Source of the DNA: Gammaproteobacteria bacterium 50_400_T64
GTDB taxonomy: Bacteria > Pseudomonadota > Gammaproteobacteria > Pseudomonadales > Porticoccaceae
Assembly: GCA_002162755.1 (NCBI GenBank)
Contig: MAAS01000029.1
Span: 363,705 to 427,704, forward strand
Direction: 5' to 3'
Length of the DNA stretch: 64,000 nt
Under the pieces are notes generated by a model that saw only the letters and a program-made list of their open reading frames with translations, was not told the origin of the DNA and did no database searches. Positions 26,694 to 36,559 of this stretch are shown one piece after another (the first letter of the stretch is position 1; the number at the start of each line of letters is the position of its first letter). The position numbers and the translations under genes were made by a program.

Positions 26694-27494
26694 TTACTTT
26701 CCTGCCGAATTGTTTTTATTTTGTCGTGGCCAAACGCGTTGTCCTTGTTGAAAAACCGAAAACTCTCCCTCATCCATGGCTTGCCATTGTTCGTTCGAGG
26801 TTAAAGGCTGGGTGGCAATCACAGTAACTACATCGTTGGCCTGTGTGTGGTCGGCGAAATCAACTGTCATATCGGCATCAATTAGCTGAGCATTGCCGAA
26901 GGGGGCCTGTCGGGTTAGCCAGCTTAGTTTGGTGCTGCAGTGGGTGTAGAGTGAGCGCCCGTCACTCATCAGCATGTTAAAAATACCAAGCTCGCTGAGA
27001 GTCTCAGTTTTTTCCTGGATAAATTGCCACAGTGCTCGTTGGCGGCCAGGAGGTCTGGGAAAGTGCTCGCGCAGTTCGCCAAGTAGCCAGCAAAAAGCGT
27101 GTTCACTGTCGGTGGTACCGACAGGATTATAGTGTTTAAGCGTGAGTTTTTTGACGCCTTTTAGCTGACCGTTATGGGCGAAAGACCAAGTTTGCCCCCA
27201 TAGCTCTCGAGCAAAAGGGTGAGTGTTTTCCAGACTTACTTTACCGCGATTGGCTTTGCGGATATGGCACAGCACATTGTTACTTTTTATCGAGTAGCTT
27301 TGTACAAAGCGGGCGATTTCCGAGTCGGCGCTGGCGCCAGGGTCGTGGAAGGCGCGGTAACCTTTACCTTCGTAAAAGGCGATACCCCAGCCATCTTCGT
27401 GGGGGCCGGTGTCGCCGCCCCTGCGCATGAGTCCGGCGAAGCTAAAACAAATATCCGTGGGCACACTGGCACTCATTCCGAGTAGTTCACACAT
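26694..27494 (-). CDS. class II glutamine amidotransferase (YafJ-like)
   Basis: A 266-residue N-terminal-nucleophile amidotransferase. Cys2 follows the initiator Met ([10 protein letters not shown]) and would be the exposed nucleophile. [25 protein letters not shown] and FAHNGQL are family motifs that bind glutamine. No synthetase domain is attached, so the acceptor is unknown; YafJ homologues are widespread and poorly characterised. Confidence 0.88.
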   Translation of the reverse strand: MCELLGMSASVPTDICFSFAGLMRRGGDTGPHEDGWGIAFYEGKGYRAFHDPGASADSEIARFVQSYSIKSNNVLCHIRKANRGKVSLENTHPFARELWGQTWSFAHNGQLKGVKKLTLKHYNPVGTTDSEHAFCWLLGELREHFPRPPGRQRALWQFIQEKTETLSELGIFNMLMSDGRSLYTHCSTKLSWLTRQAPFGNAQLIDADMTVDFADHTQANDVVTVIATQPLTSNEQWQAMDEGEFSVFQQGQRVWPRQNKNNSAGK

Positions 27495-27650
27495 GTTTTT
27501 TTACTGACTCCACGATCTTGTTAGTTAATTCATTCACGCCTATCTAAGAGCTTGCGCAAATGTGACCTAAGGCATATTTGCAGCACTGGCTTTATTTACT
27601 GCGTAGAGAGTGATTGTATACTCTGGCGACAGTATTGAGAGGGAATCAGG

Positions 27651-28004
27651 ATGGGAAATATATTGATTGTGGTCAGTGACACGCAGCTACTTGGGGATTT
27701 GAGTGATTGTTGTCGAGAGGAGGGCTTTACGCCCCACGGTTTAACCGATGGCTCTTTTGTGTTGCCGTGGGTGGGAGAGCGTGATGCCCTGGCGGTCATT
27801 CTTGATACGAGTGCTGGTGGCGTTAATGGCGCCGTGTTATCTCGAGAAATTCTGTCGAGTTCAAATGCTTCGGTTTTTGTGCTGACAAAAAATGATAGTG
27901 AAACGGACCAGTTGAAGGCCGATGGCTTGGGAGTGAAGGCTTATTTCAGCAAGCCTTTGAAGCCGGCAGTCGTGTTTAGCCAGATCAAATCTTTGCTATC
28001 TTAG
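27651..28004 (+). CDS. single-domain response-regulator receiver-like protein
   Basis: A 117-residue protein matching the CheY-like fold in length and pattern. The expected phosphorylation Asp is in AVILDTS near residue 48, a Thr/Lys switch region in VFVLTKND near 80, and the conserved Lys-Pro in YFSKPL near 103. The acidic pair near residue 10 is reduced to one Asp, so phosphorylation may be weak or absent. It has no output domain and no histidine kinase nearby. GAGAGGG precedes the ATG. Confidence 0.6.
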   Translation: MGNILIVVSDTQLLGDLSDCCREEGFTPHGLTDGSFVLPWVGERDALAVILDTSAGGVNGAVLSREILSSSNASVFVLTKNDSETDQLKADGLGVKAYFSKPLKPAVVFSQIKSLLS

Positions 28005-28029
28005 TAACTCATTGGACGAACTAGCGGGG

Positions 28030-28842
28030 CTATTCTTTATCGCTTTTGCCTTGTTCGTTCTGAGTATTTAGGCAGTCAATTTTTTCTTCAAGCTTACTCA
28101 GATGTCGCTCTATGGCGCTTAAGCGTTTGTGTACGCCTTCTTCTGAGCTGATGATTTGTTCTTCTTTTTGATTGATAAAATAAGAGGTAAAGCTCGCGGT
28201 AAGTGCCGCAAAAAGACCGAGCCCGAGAAAAATAATAATACTCGCAAAGGCTCTGCCAGTATGGGTTTCAGGGACTACATCGCCGTAGCCTACCGTGGTA
28301 ATTGTGACCCAGGCCCACCAGATTCCTTCAAGGGGGCCATTGATGTTGGGCTCCAGGGCAGACATCAAAATCCCCGCCATAACGATGACAATTAACGAGG
28401 CGAATCCTGTAGCGGCTAACTCGTTGCGGGAGAGCATTTTCTTTACTCTGCCGCCTATGTGCATTAGCAGGGCGAACACGATGATCAGACGTAATAGGCG
28501 TAGAGCCCCCAGGTGGGTGGGCCAGCCCAGTAACATGGGAATGCCCGTGACGATAATAATTAGGTTGAGCCAGTTGCCGCGCAAATAGCGCTGAGTGTTG
28601 TTGACCAGCAAGGCGAGCACCACTGTTTCGACAATAAAAAAGCTCCACAGGTAAATATCGTAGACATTGTAGGATGCTGTTGTATGCCCGCTTATCCAGT
28701 TGAGCAATATCCACAGCGAAGCGATTAGCATAGGTATCTCTAGCACTATACCTGTGCGCCGTGCGGCGAGACTCTCTTTTCGGTCAACTCCGGCGGCACC
28801 GATGAAGCGAGCAAAGCTATAAATTTTTGGTATTTCTGCCAT
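28030..28842 (-). CDS. potassium-channel-type ion transport protein
   Basis: A 270-residue inner-membrane protein with six helices. The sixth-helix region is preceded by a pore loop with the potassium selectivity filter TVGYGD at about 183-188. Helix S4 contains regularly spaced arginines (RLLRLIIVF), as in voltage-sensing channels. A C-terminal coiled coil (about 225-260) could drive tetramer assembly. It is convergent with the receiver-like gene, 25 bp apart. Confidence 0.88.
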   Translation of the reverse strand: MAEIPKIYSFARFIGAAGVDRKESLAARRTGIVLEIPMLIASLWILLNWISGHTTASYNVYDIYLWSFFIVETVVLALLVNNTQRYLRGNWLNLIIIVTGIPMLLGWPTHLGALRLLRLIIVFALLMHIGGRVKKMLSRNELAATGFASLIVIVMAGILMSALEPNINGPLEGIWWAWVTITTVGYGDVVPETHTGRAFASIIIFLGLGLFAALTASFTSYFINQKEEQIISSEEGVHKRLSAIERHLSKLEEKIDCLNTQNEQGKSDKE

Positions 28843-28959
28843 CGTTATTTTTGGCCGGAGAAAAATTAAATCTTAGCACAGGCTTCTTAAACTGAGGTCA
28901 ATCACGTCGTACATTTTCAGGCACTAGCAGAAGGAAGGTTTGATTAGCTCTGCCAAGCG

Positions 28960-29646
28960 GTGCGACAATGTTGGAAACCTTCTTTTGGTGGCATTGTGAC
29001 AACAACAAGTACTGACAGGATACGGCTGAAAAAACAGCGCTTTCTTGAACGAGAGCAACTCATTAAAGACACCACTTTGGGTCTGTTGATTCGCGATGGC
29101 GTGGAAAAAGTCACCGTGTCAGCTATTGCCACCGAGGCGGGTATTGGTAAAGGTACCGTCTACAAACACTTTCAGAGCAAAGCGGAAATCATGATGCGCA
29201 TAGTCTCTGACTACGAGCAGATGTTGGTCAGCAATGTGAATACGGGAATAGAGGCGACGGAAAGCGGTAACCCGGGGGCGGCAGCAAAGGCCTATTTTGA
29301 ATCGCGCCTGGCTAATCCAGCACTGGATCGCCTGGTACAGCAGCTCGAGTTTCGTCTCGAAGCCGATGAATCTGTTGCCACTGAAATGGCCCGCTTGCAT
29401 AAAATTCGTCGCTCAATGGTTGAGACCTTGAACAATATGGTCTCCAGGTTAATTGAGCGGGGGTTGCTGGAAGATGTGCCGCCACACTATCACTACCTGG
29501 CGTGCTGGGCGCTGGCGCAGGGTGCGGTTGATGTCTGCTTTAACCAGGGCTTTGCTGATCAGTTCGACGATAAAGAGAAGTTACTCAATTTTATTGCCAA
29601 TATCGGTGTGACCATGGGCAACCGTGGCCAATTTCGTGAGCATTGA
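28960..29646 (+). CDS. TetR-family transcriptional regulator
   Basis: A 228-residue repressor with an N-terminal helix-turn-helix (TVSAIATEAGIGKGTVYKHFQSK, about 49-71) and an all-helical ligand domain. A GTG at 28996 is an alternative start that removes 12 residues; the sequence does not decide between them. It overlaps the DUF1285 gene (TGATG), so the pair is one operon. Target genes are not evident. Confidence 0.85.
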   Translation: MRQCWKPSFGGIVTTTSTDRIRLKKQRFLEREQLIKDTTLGLLIRDGVEKVTVSAIATEAGIGKGTVYKHFQSKAEIMMRIVSDYEQMLVSNVNTGIEATESGNPGAAAKAYFESRLANPALDRLVQQLEFRLEADESVATEMARLHKIRRSMVETLNNMVSRLIERGLLEDVPPHYHYLACWALAQGAVDVCFNQGFADQFDDKEKLLNFIANIGVTMGNRGQFREH

Positions 29647-30206
29647 TGAGCGATAACTCTCTGGATGCGTGGTCTAAAGAATTACAAAAAAACCAGCTTA
29701 CTGGGCAGGGGTTGCCCCCTATAGAAAAGTGGAATCCACCCCTGTTAGGCGATATCGATATTCGCATTACTCGTCAGGGTGTTTGGTTTCACGAAGGTGG
29801 TGAAATTAAGCGGCAGTCTTTAGTGAAGCTCTTTTCTAGTATTCTCAAACGTGAAAATGACGACTATTTTTTGGTGACACCAGAGGAAAAGTGGCGCATA
29901 CAGGTGGAAGATGCCCCCTTTTTTATTACCGAATTAAGTATAGAGAGCAAGGGTAATGTGCAGGCTTTGGTGTTTGGCAGCACAACGGATGATCAAATTA
30001 TTGCCGGTGCAGATCACCCGGTCAGAGTTGCTGTCGATGTCGTCAGCGGCGAACCCTCACCCTATATATTGCTGCGGGGTGGCATGGAAGGGCTGATCAG
30101 TCGCAGTGTGTATTATCAACTGGCCGATATTAGCGAAGCGCGAACGGTGGACGGTAAAGAGGTGTTTGGCGTCAGCAGCATGGGCTGCTTTTTCGCACTT
30201 TATTAA
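29646..30206 (+). CDS. DUF1285 protein
   Basis: A 186-residue soluble protein of the DUF1285 family. PPIEKWNPPLLGDIDIRITRQGVWFHEG near the N-terminus and GSTTDDQIIAGADHPVRV near the middle are typical. Its role is unknown. The ATG at 29646 overlaps the TetR stop by one base. An alternative TTG three bases earlier is less likely. Confidence 0.82.
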   Translation: MSDNSLDAWSKELQKNQLTGQGLPPIEKWNPPLLGDIDIRITRQGVWFHEGGEIKRQSLVKLFSSILKRENDDYFLVTPEEKWRIQVEDAPFFITELSIESKGNVQALVFGSTTDDQIIAGADHPVRVAVDVVSGEPSPYILLRGGMEGLISRSVYYQLADISEARTVDGKEVFGVSSMGCFFALY

Positions 30207-30221
30207 TGCCTATATAGCCCT

Positions 30222-30254
30222 TGCCACAAGTGTTTTCTGATCAAAACACTGGCA
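30222..30254. repeat. hairpin after the DUF1285 gene
   Basis: TGCCA-CAA-GTGTTTT pairs with AAAACAC-TGGCA around a 6-nt loop, with a 3-nt bulge on the 5' side. There is no T-run after it, so intrinsic termination is uncertain. Confidence 0.45.
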
Positions 30255-30293
30255 GGATTAAGCAACCTACTCAGTATAAAAATAATTGGCAGC

Positions 30294-31694
30294 GTGTGCG
30301 TGAAAAGTCATTTTTTATCAAGCGTTCTTAAATTATCTGTAGGATTTTTATTGTCGTTGTGTAGCCAGCTTTGCTGGTCTGCGGAGCGAGATACCAGCAG
30401 TTTACTGCGTGACTATATTCGCCTCGATACCACTAACCCACCGGGGAATGAAGCCCTGGGTGCCGCTTTTTTTGCCGAAATTTTTGCCGCCCATGGTATC
30501 GAACACGAGATCATTAAGGTTGCACCCGGCCGTGCCAATATTTGGGCGCGCCTGCCCGGTGGTGAGCAGCCAGTATTGCTGCTACTTCACCATATGGATG
30601 TCGTGCCTGCAAACCCCGCGCGTTGGCAGCATGCGCCCCTTGCGGGGCTTAATGATGGTGATTATCTTCATGGTCGGGGTGCGCTGGATAGTAAGTCACT
30701 GGGTATTTTTCAGCTGCAGGCGATGCTGGCACTGAAGGCGCTGGGCAAGCCCTTAAACCGTGATCTGATTTTTCTCGCCACGGCTGACGAAGAGGCCGGT
30801 GGTCAATACGGCGTCGGCTGGTTGATGGAGCATCGCCCTGAATTGTTCCAGGGCATTGGCGCCGTGCTCAACGAAGGCGGCAGGGGTGATGTGCGGGGTG
30901 GCAAGATTACCTTTGGCATTGAAGTGACGCAAAAGCTACCGTTGTGGCTGAAAATTAACGCCAGCGGTGAGCCGGGGCATGGCGCTATACCGCGGAGTGA
31001 TAGTGCCAGTCAGCGCTTGATTCGTACGCTGGCAAAGCTTGAACAGTTTGCGTTCCCTGCCCAACTATTGCCGGGCGTAAAAACCTATCTCAATAAACTG
31101 GCTGGCGACTTTCCCCCGCCGTGGAATGAGCGGCTGTCGAATGTAGAGGCTCTGATTGAGTCACCTCAGCAAATGGCTGAACTACGTGAGTTCGACCATC
31201 GTCTGCATGCGCAATTGCGTAGCACTTGTGCCATTACCCGTTTACAGGCCAGTGACAAAATTAATGTGGTTGCGGCTGAGGCCTGGGCTGAAATTGATTG
31301 CCGCTTGCTGCCCAACCATAAACCGCAGCAGGCATTGGAAAGTATTAAAGCGGCCCTTGATGACGAGAGTTTAAAAATTACGCCTTTATTGTCTTTTGAG
31401 CCGGGCATATCAGCGCAAGACAATTTTCTTTTTCGAGGAATTAAGCACAGCCTGGCTGAACGTTATCCCGCGGCTACGATTGTTCCGCGTATGGCTGCGG
31501 GCTTTACGGATAGTCACTTCTTTCGCGAGATAGGCATCCCCGCTTATGGGTTTATTCCCGTGATACTAGATGCAGAGCAGGCCAGGGGGATTCACGGCGA
31601 CAATGAAAAAATATCGCTGGCGAATTTGAACTTTGGTCGTGAGTTTATGCAGAGGCTGGTCGAGCAGGTTTGCATTGCGGAATCAGGACGATAA
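30294..31694 (+). CDS. M20-family metallopeptidase, exported
   Basis: A 466-residue zinc-dependent peptidase/deacetylase with a signal peptide (about 1-30, ending SQLCWSA). LLLLHHMDVVPA carries the first metal His and its Asp, GRGALDSKS the bridging Asp, and ATADEEAGG the catalytic Glu pair. The dimerisation insert begins at about 215 (LWLKINASGEPGHGAIPR). Two GTG codons (30294, 30300) are possible starts; I kept the longer. Likely cuts short peptides or N-acyl amino acids in the periplasm; substrate unknown. Confidence 0.86.
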   Translation: MCVKSHFLSSVLKLSVGFLLSLCSQLCWSAERDTSSLLRDYIRLDTTNPPGNEALGAAFFAEIFAAHGIEHEIIKVAPGRANIWARLPGGEQPVLLLLHHMDVVPANPARWQHAPLAGLNDGDYLHGRGALDSKSLGIFQLQAMLALKALGKPLNRDLIFLATADEEAGGQYGVGWLMEHRPELFQGIGAVLNEGGRGDVRGGKITFGIEVTQKLPLWLKINASGEPGHGAIPRSDSASQRLIRTLAKLEQFAFPAQLLPGVKTYLNKLAGDFPPPWNERLSNVEALIESPQQMAELREFDHRLHAQLRSTCAITRLQASDKINVVAAEAWAEIDCRLLPNHKPQQALESIKAALDDESLKITPLLSFEPGISAQDNFLFRGIKHSLAERYPAATIVPRMAAGFTDSHFFREIGIPAYGFIPVILDAEQARGIHGDNEKISLANLNFGREFMQRLVEQVCIAESGR

Positions 31695-31762
31695 AGCGGC
31701 TTTGTTTTTACCAGTCCTGTATAAGTCCTTCTTTACAGGGCTGGCGATATTAATGAAGCGAG

Positions 31763-32458
31763 CTAGGTTTCAGAGAGTATAGCGATGGCCGCCAGCGCCT
31801 CGGGATCTTTGGCTTTAATTTTATTGGCGATGTGATGTTGAAAGAAATAGCGGAATTCCCCATCGGTATCCGCTGCGTAGAGACTGGGATCGCCGGGCAA
31901 AACAGGGGTAGCCACCACCTTTTTCTCGTCGGCTACCAGGGCGTGAATCTCGCCGTTGTTGAGCAAGCGCCAGCTGACCACTTCTTTTAAACACAGCGTT
32001 TTAAAGCCGTCATTGGAAAACACCGCATGGGTGCCAATACTATCGGGAATCTCCTGTACCACATCGTCTTTATTTTCGTAATCACACTCGTAGTACTCGG
32101 CAGCCATCTCCAGCTCTAGCGCCTTGTGAAGAGGTGCGTCGTGGAAGAGTTCTTCCGTACCGGGGTCATAGTAACCCTCCCACTTGCCGTCCAGCGGGTC
32201 GCTGATATCGGGGCAGGGGGTGATGTTGTTAAGCCAGGGCACTAGACCAACAATATCGCCATCCTCTCGCAGGCCCCAGCAGAGTATTTTAATGCTGAAA
32301 CGGGTATCTGGGTGGGCGCGATTGGTATAAAGCATTTCGAGCCCATCGAGCTCGGGTGCGAGGCGAATAAATGGAGAATCAAGTGCGGGCGACCAGGTCT
32401 GGCCAGTGAAGATATTCACAACATTGTCACTGTTGTGCTCGGGTACGGTGATCGTCAT
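31763..32458 (-). CDS. conserved hypothetical protein, 231 residues
   Basis: I do not recognise a named domain. The protein is soluble and acidic, with no signal peptide or membrane segment, and has mixed alpha/beta character. Cysteines at YECDYEN and KTLCLKE are not in metal-site spacing. It sits alone between the peptidase and a TetR regulator, both ends separated by 70-110 bp. Confidence 0.72.
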   Translation of the reverse strand: MTITVPEHNSDNVVNIFTGQTWSPALDSPFIRLAPELDGLEMLYTNRAHPDTRFSIKILCWGLREDGDIVGLVPWLNNITPCPDISDPLDGKWEGYYDPGTEELFHDAPLHKALELEMAAEYYECDYENKDDVVQEIPDSIGTHAVFSNDGFKTLCLKEVVSWRLLNNGEIHALVADEKKVVATPVLPGDPSLYAADTDGEFRYFFQHHIANKIKAKDPEALAAIAILSET

Positions 32459-32571
32459 AACGTACTCCTCGTGATGGGCTAAGCCATATCAGTCTGGAAG
32501 AAGTGCCAGCCGACGCTACATACAGTACCTTTCAATCCTAAAATGCACAATACCCTGTGTTGGTGGCGATG

Positions 32572-33192
32572 TTAGCCGGCCAGCCCACGGGTAAACATTT
32601 CGGCCATTTCGTCCGCGACCTCGCGTGTGGTCATTTCGCCATCGACCTGATACCACTTGGTCATTCGATTGATTGCACCAAATATAGTGAAAGCGGTGAT
32701 CTTGGGATTGCAGGGGCGGATGGATTTGTCTTCGATACCGCTGTTAATAATTTGCCGCATCGCCGCATCAAGCTGTTGATAAAGAGGGTCAATTTGCTCT
32801 AGATATTTGTTCGATAGGGGGTCGGGGCCGGGGCGGGAGAGGCAGCGGCCAAATTCGTCATCGAAAATAGAGGTGAATAAATAGATAAAACGGCCCAGTT
32901 TTTTGAGCCCCGTGAGTTCGGTGTTTTGTATGGCGGCGGTTTGCTCGAGCATTTGGGTAATGGCAGTGAGCAGACATTGAAAGAGGATATCCTCCTTGTT
33001 TTCAATGTAGTAATACAGCGTTGGTTTGGTGACCTGTAGTTCCTGGGCGAGATCGTTGAGCGAAGTCTCGCGGAAGCCGTTCTGGTTGAACAGGCGGGCA
33101 GCGGTTTTGAGAATGGCAGTGCGTTTGAGCTCGTGCTGCACATCTTTACTTTGAATGGTTTTGCCCCAGCGCGTCTTGTTAGTTTTGCTCAT
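32572..33192 (-). CDS. TetR/AcrR-family transcriptional regulator
   Basis: A 206-residue repressor. Its helix-turn-helix is at about 43-63 (LNDLAQELQVTKPTLYYYIENK), followed by an all-helical domain with KWYQVDGEMTTREVADEMAEMFTRGL at the end, a pattern common in regulators of fatty-acid or acyl-CoA metabolism. That would fit the enoyl-CoA hydratase and broken acyl-CoA dehydrogenase about 1-2 kb away. The link is inferential. Confidence 0.85.
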   Translation of the reverse strand: MSKTNKTRWGKTIQSKDVQHELKRTAILKTAARLFNQNGFRETSLNDLAQELQVTKPTLYYYIENKEDILFQCLLTAITQMLEQTAAIQNTELTGLKKLGRFIYLFTSIFDDEFGRCLSRPGPDPLSNKYLEQIDPLYQQLDAAMRQIINSGIEDKSIRPCNPKITAFTIFGAINRMTKWYQVDGEMTTREVADEMAEMFTRGLAG

Positions 33193-34025
33193 TGTTGTCG
33201 TTGGCCGCCTGTTGGTGAGCGCTCAGTGTATCTTATTGGCAGCTGCATGCCAATTTTCAGTAACCGTTTATACCAATGGGTAAGCACCTTGCTATAGTTC
33301 ATTAATATCTAGTATAAACAATAGATTGAGCGTATCTTTAAATGTTAATTCTACATTTATGTCCTGTATTTTATGAACAGCGGTTCGACAAGGTAGGCGA
33401 CTTGAAACGACGATCTCTTTTTCTGTAGAGTGATAATGGGTTTGAAGTGTGCTGCCTTCAGAGCCGTTTAGCTTATGGTCTTAATTGATGACATTAGCCA
33501 GCTGATGTTGACTCATATCAGCTCAATACTGGCGCAGGGTGGCGATGCCGTGGATGCATTGGCCCATCCCGCTGTCGGTGTAAATGTTGCGCTCCTTGTC
33601 AAAAGAAATGTAGTGAATGCTAAGGAGGCCTGAACCGGATACCCGCTATTGCATCAAATAGGGGGCTTTGGTGCAGCTGTCTTTGAGTAAGCCTTTGCTG
33701 GTTCTGAGTCAGTGCCGCAGCCGCTAAGTACGCGTGTGGCAAGTAAGGAGGGCAGTATTGTCGTTAAGACTATTTCTACTTAACGACTAGTTCGTAACCT
33801 GTTGTTTTAATATGTTATTTGCCTGTGGGTTTTGGGTTTTTAATAAGTGGCTGGCATTGTTCTGGCCCTGAACAGTGGCTTGGTTTGTTGATTGATTAAG
33901 CCGGTCAGATGAGCCTGTTTGTTTTCGAAAGGTGTACTTGTAATATTTTAACAAATAACTTTAGATTATTGCGTTAACTATTTGATAATTATTGTAATAA
34001 TGTTGTTTTTAATGAGAGTGTCACA
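33193..34025. other. AT-rich gene-poor region
   Basis: About 830 bp without a supported gene. A 52-codon plus-strand frame from the ATG at 33475 (MVLIDDISQLMLTHISS...) ends at a TGA near 33631, but it shows no clear domain and no good ribosome binding site. The right half is very AT-rich (around 33930-34020). It may hold the promoter of the TetR gene at its left end. Confidence 0.4.
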
Positions 34026-34763
34026 TCAATTTCCACGCATGACAACTCGTTGTATTTGCCCGATACTCTCCACAATATCCATCGTTTTAACATATCAAAA
34101 TAGCTTTTCAATGAGGTGGTCGCCGCGTCCGTCAATCATGTCCTGCAGCTCCGTGCCGAGACTAGTAGCCTCAAAAGCCGCAGTGGCTGTGACAGCTTTC
34201 GACCTCGACACCTCGATAATATTCGGCTGTTGGTGGTGGGCCAATCAGACGGCTTTCAGGCACAACAAGCGCGCAGTGCGTAGTTTATAAATAACCCGCT
34301 TGAGCGGGTCGCGAATGGGAGGGGGCGTCGAGCATCTGGTTTTTCGGGCTAAGGTCAGGGGTTTATTCAGTGGGATGCCGCGATGAATGGGCGGGTGGCA
34401 TTGAGGGTTGTCATCGGCCCTTTGAAAGGTTGCGCGGTTTTCGTAATAGGCTTTGCCACCGAGTTCGGGGATTGCGCAAAAGGCTGAACCAATATCATCG
34501 AGCGCCAGGGTCGCCACCGCCAAGCTCTTCAAGCACGGTGCATTTGGCTCGACTCCCTAGGCCTGAGCCGCCGAGCGTCTCGGGCAATTCAATGACACCC
34601 AGCCAAGTGCTGCATAGCTGTTGAGTGCCGCCTCTGGCAGGGCTTTGTTAGTTTTGAAGTTGCGATATTGTTGGCTGAAAATGTCGGTGGCAAAGTGCTG
34701 CACCACGTCGACAATTAGGGTGATGTCTTCATCGGGGCTAGCTTAAACAAAGTTTACCTCGAG
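34026..34763 (-). pseudogene. acyl-CoA dehydrogenase remnant
   Basis: Reading the minus strand from about 34763, SPDEDITLIVDVVQHFATD resembles the N-terminal helical domain and LPETLGGSGLG the LPExxGGxG motif, which is reached only by a frameshift. Further on, LRTARLLCLKAV, then a TGA where Trp is expected, then LAHHQQPNIIEVSRSKAV and TATAAFEATSL match the C-terminal domain, ending IGQIQRVVMRG. About 740 bp remain of the usual 1,150, so the central flavin/substrate region is largely deleted. It lies 50 bp downstream of the intact enoyl-CoA hydratase on the same strand. Confidence 0.75.
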
Positions 34764-34813
34764 AGTCAGACAGCGAAACTGCACTGATGGCAGCTTCGCT
34801 ACTTATTACCTTA

Positions 34814-35629
34814 TTATTTGTTTTTAAAATCGGGCTCGCGGCGCTCGGCAGTAGCTTTAATACCTTCGGCAGAATCGTCAGTTTGTATCAGCCATTCCTG
34901 CTCGTTGAGCTCGTGATCGGTGGCGGCGCGCACTCGGTCGGCCAGGCCGCGACGCACGGTGGCGCGGATAGACTGCACTGCGAGGGGGGCGGAGCTGGCA
35001 ATCTCGCTGGCTAGCTCAGTCGCCGCTTTCAGCACCTGGTCCTGCGGCACGACTTGGTCGGCGATGCCCCAGTCGAGGGCTTGTTCGCCTTTAATTCTAC
35101 GTCCGGTGTAAAACATTAAGTGGGCGTTTTGCTGGCCAATTAATGCCGGCAGTGTGTGAGACAGGCCAAAACCGGGGTGGAAGCCGAGGCGTGAAAAGTT
35201 GGCGGCAAAGCGCGCCTCAGGGCAGGTGACGCGGAAGTCGCCGACTAGGGCTAGCCCCAGGCCGCCGCCAATGGCTGCACCCTGTACCGCACAAACCACG
35301 GGTTTTTTATTGCCGAAGAGGCGTACTGCCTCGCCATAAAGGCGGCCCGAACGGCGTCGAAAGGCGCTCTCTTCAGATTTGTTCTCTTCGTCGTCTCGAT
35401 TGATAGCATCACCACCACCGAAGTTGGCGCCGGCACAGAAGGCCTTGCCCTCAGCGGCGAGAACAATAGCGCGGCAATCATCGAGTTTATCGAGGTCGTC
35501 AAAAGCATCGGCGATGGAACAAATCAAGTTGTAGTCAAAGTAATTAAAGGGTGGACGTTGAATGGTCACGGTTGCGACATGCTGTTCCAGGGTGACCTGT
35601 ATATCTTGATACTCGCCGATTGCAGACAT
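34814..35629 (-). CDS. enoyl-CoA hydratase/isomerase family protein
   Basis: A 271-residue crotonase-fold protein. GKAFCAGANFGGGDA (about 65-79) and VQGAAIGGGLGLALVGDFRV (about 115-135) form the oxyanion hole. The catalytic Glu positions are replaced by other residues in part (GLALVGDF), so the reaction could be hydration, isomerisation or another crotonase chemistry. It is followed by an acyl-CoA dehydrogenase pseudogene; together they would have formed a beta-oxidation-like pair. Confidence 0.87.
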   Translation of the reverse strand: MSAIGEYQDIQVTLEQHVATVTIQRPPFNYFDYNLICSIADAFDDLDKLDDCRAIVLAAEGKAFCAGANFGGGDAINRDDEENKSEESAFRRRSGRLYGEAVRLFGNKKPVVCAVQGAAIGGGLGLALVGDFRVTCPEARFAANFSRLGFHPGFGLSHTLPALIGQQNAHLMFYTGRRIKGEQALDWGIADQVVPQDQVLKAATELASEIASSAPLAVQSIRATVRRGLADRVRAATDHELNEQEWLIQTDDSAEGIKATAERREPDFKNK

Positions 35630-35941
35630 TGGTGGTTCCTTAATAGATAAATGGGTGGGTTTGTGCTTTCTATCAAAAGGGCAGGGTTTGGGCGCTGGAT
35701 ATACGTGTTTTAACGCTATTTTTAAGGCGTTGTATAAGAGGCCTTTGCCAGTGACTTAATTTAACCTGATGGCGGGGATATGGGAAGTATTGCTTTATAT
35801 CAGTGTTTTTAAGGGGGTGGTGAGAGATGACCCGATTTGGGCTGTGCTGTTCAGGCTTGTCTTTGCGATTTAGATTGGAGCACGCTCAACACTGGCTATT
35901 CCAGCTCGTGTTGAGAGCAATTTTTGCTGAGGTCTGGTTTT
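35630..35941. other. intergenic region, promoter side of the enoyl-CoA hydratase
   Basis: About 310 bp. It must contain the leftward promoter of the enoyl-CoA hydratase. I see no clear palindrome or terminator. Confidence 0.35.
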
Positions 35942-36142
35942 TTAGTCTTGCTTGGTAAAGGTCAGGGTGTTTTCTGCAACGGCCAGATCACATTTAATTT
36001 GAGTGGCCATTTTTCGTGCGACGGACATGTAAATGATCCTGTCTTCTTCATCGACGTCCTGACAAAAATTCTCCCGCATATAAACCAGGGATTCACCGCT
36101 GGGCAGGGTTTCAATTTCATGATAAAGGTTTGTGTTCGACAT
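35942..36142 (-). CDS. small hypothetical protein, 66 residues
   Basis: An unrecognised small acidic protein (MSNTNLYHEIETLPSGES...). An open frame reaches 36265, but the ATG at 36140-36142 has a strong CCAGGAG upstream. No membrane segment. The short beta-then-helix pattern resembles the 80-residue gene at 52134 in style (both have a short YEI/HEI beta strand and an LPxGE turn near the start), so they could be distant relatives. Confidence 0.65.
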   Translation of the reverse strand: MSNTNLYHEIETLPSGESLVYMRENFCQDVDEEDRIIYMSVARKMATQIKCDLAVAENTLTFTKQD

Positions 36143-36559
36143 TGTTAACTCCTGGATTATTATTTGTTTAGAGTATGGAAAATAAAAGGCGCATTGTAAG
36201 CGCCTGTCTTTTAAAAGTTTAAAAATCTGCTCTTTCAAGCTAGGACAAGATTTAATTGCTGTCAAGAAAATAAGCCCATAGCTTGCCGTTATTGGTTGTT
36301 TTAAAGCTGTTAGTGGTATTTAGCAGTAATAAATATTCTGCTATTTCGATAATCAATTTGTGTAGTCTCGATGATGGTTAAATAAAATAATAAAAACATA
36401 TTCAATTATCTTTTTGAGGAATATTTGAATATCAGTACATGGTCTTAATAAAACAGCACTCTTTAAAATGTGAGAAATAGAGCTGCTGGCTTAGGTCGTT
36501 GGCAATATGACGCACCCTGCGTGCGGCGACCTACCTTGCGACGTATTACCTGTGAATAG
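36143..36559. other. AT-rich intergenic region
   Basis: More than 400 bp of AT-rich sequence. No gene, tRNA or terminator recognised. It borders an amidohydrolase fragment on the right. Confidence 0.35.

Noticed and set aside
33475..33633. 52-codon plus-strand frame in the gap after the TetR gene
   Set aside because: No clear ribosome binding site, no domain; kept as intergenic.
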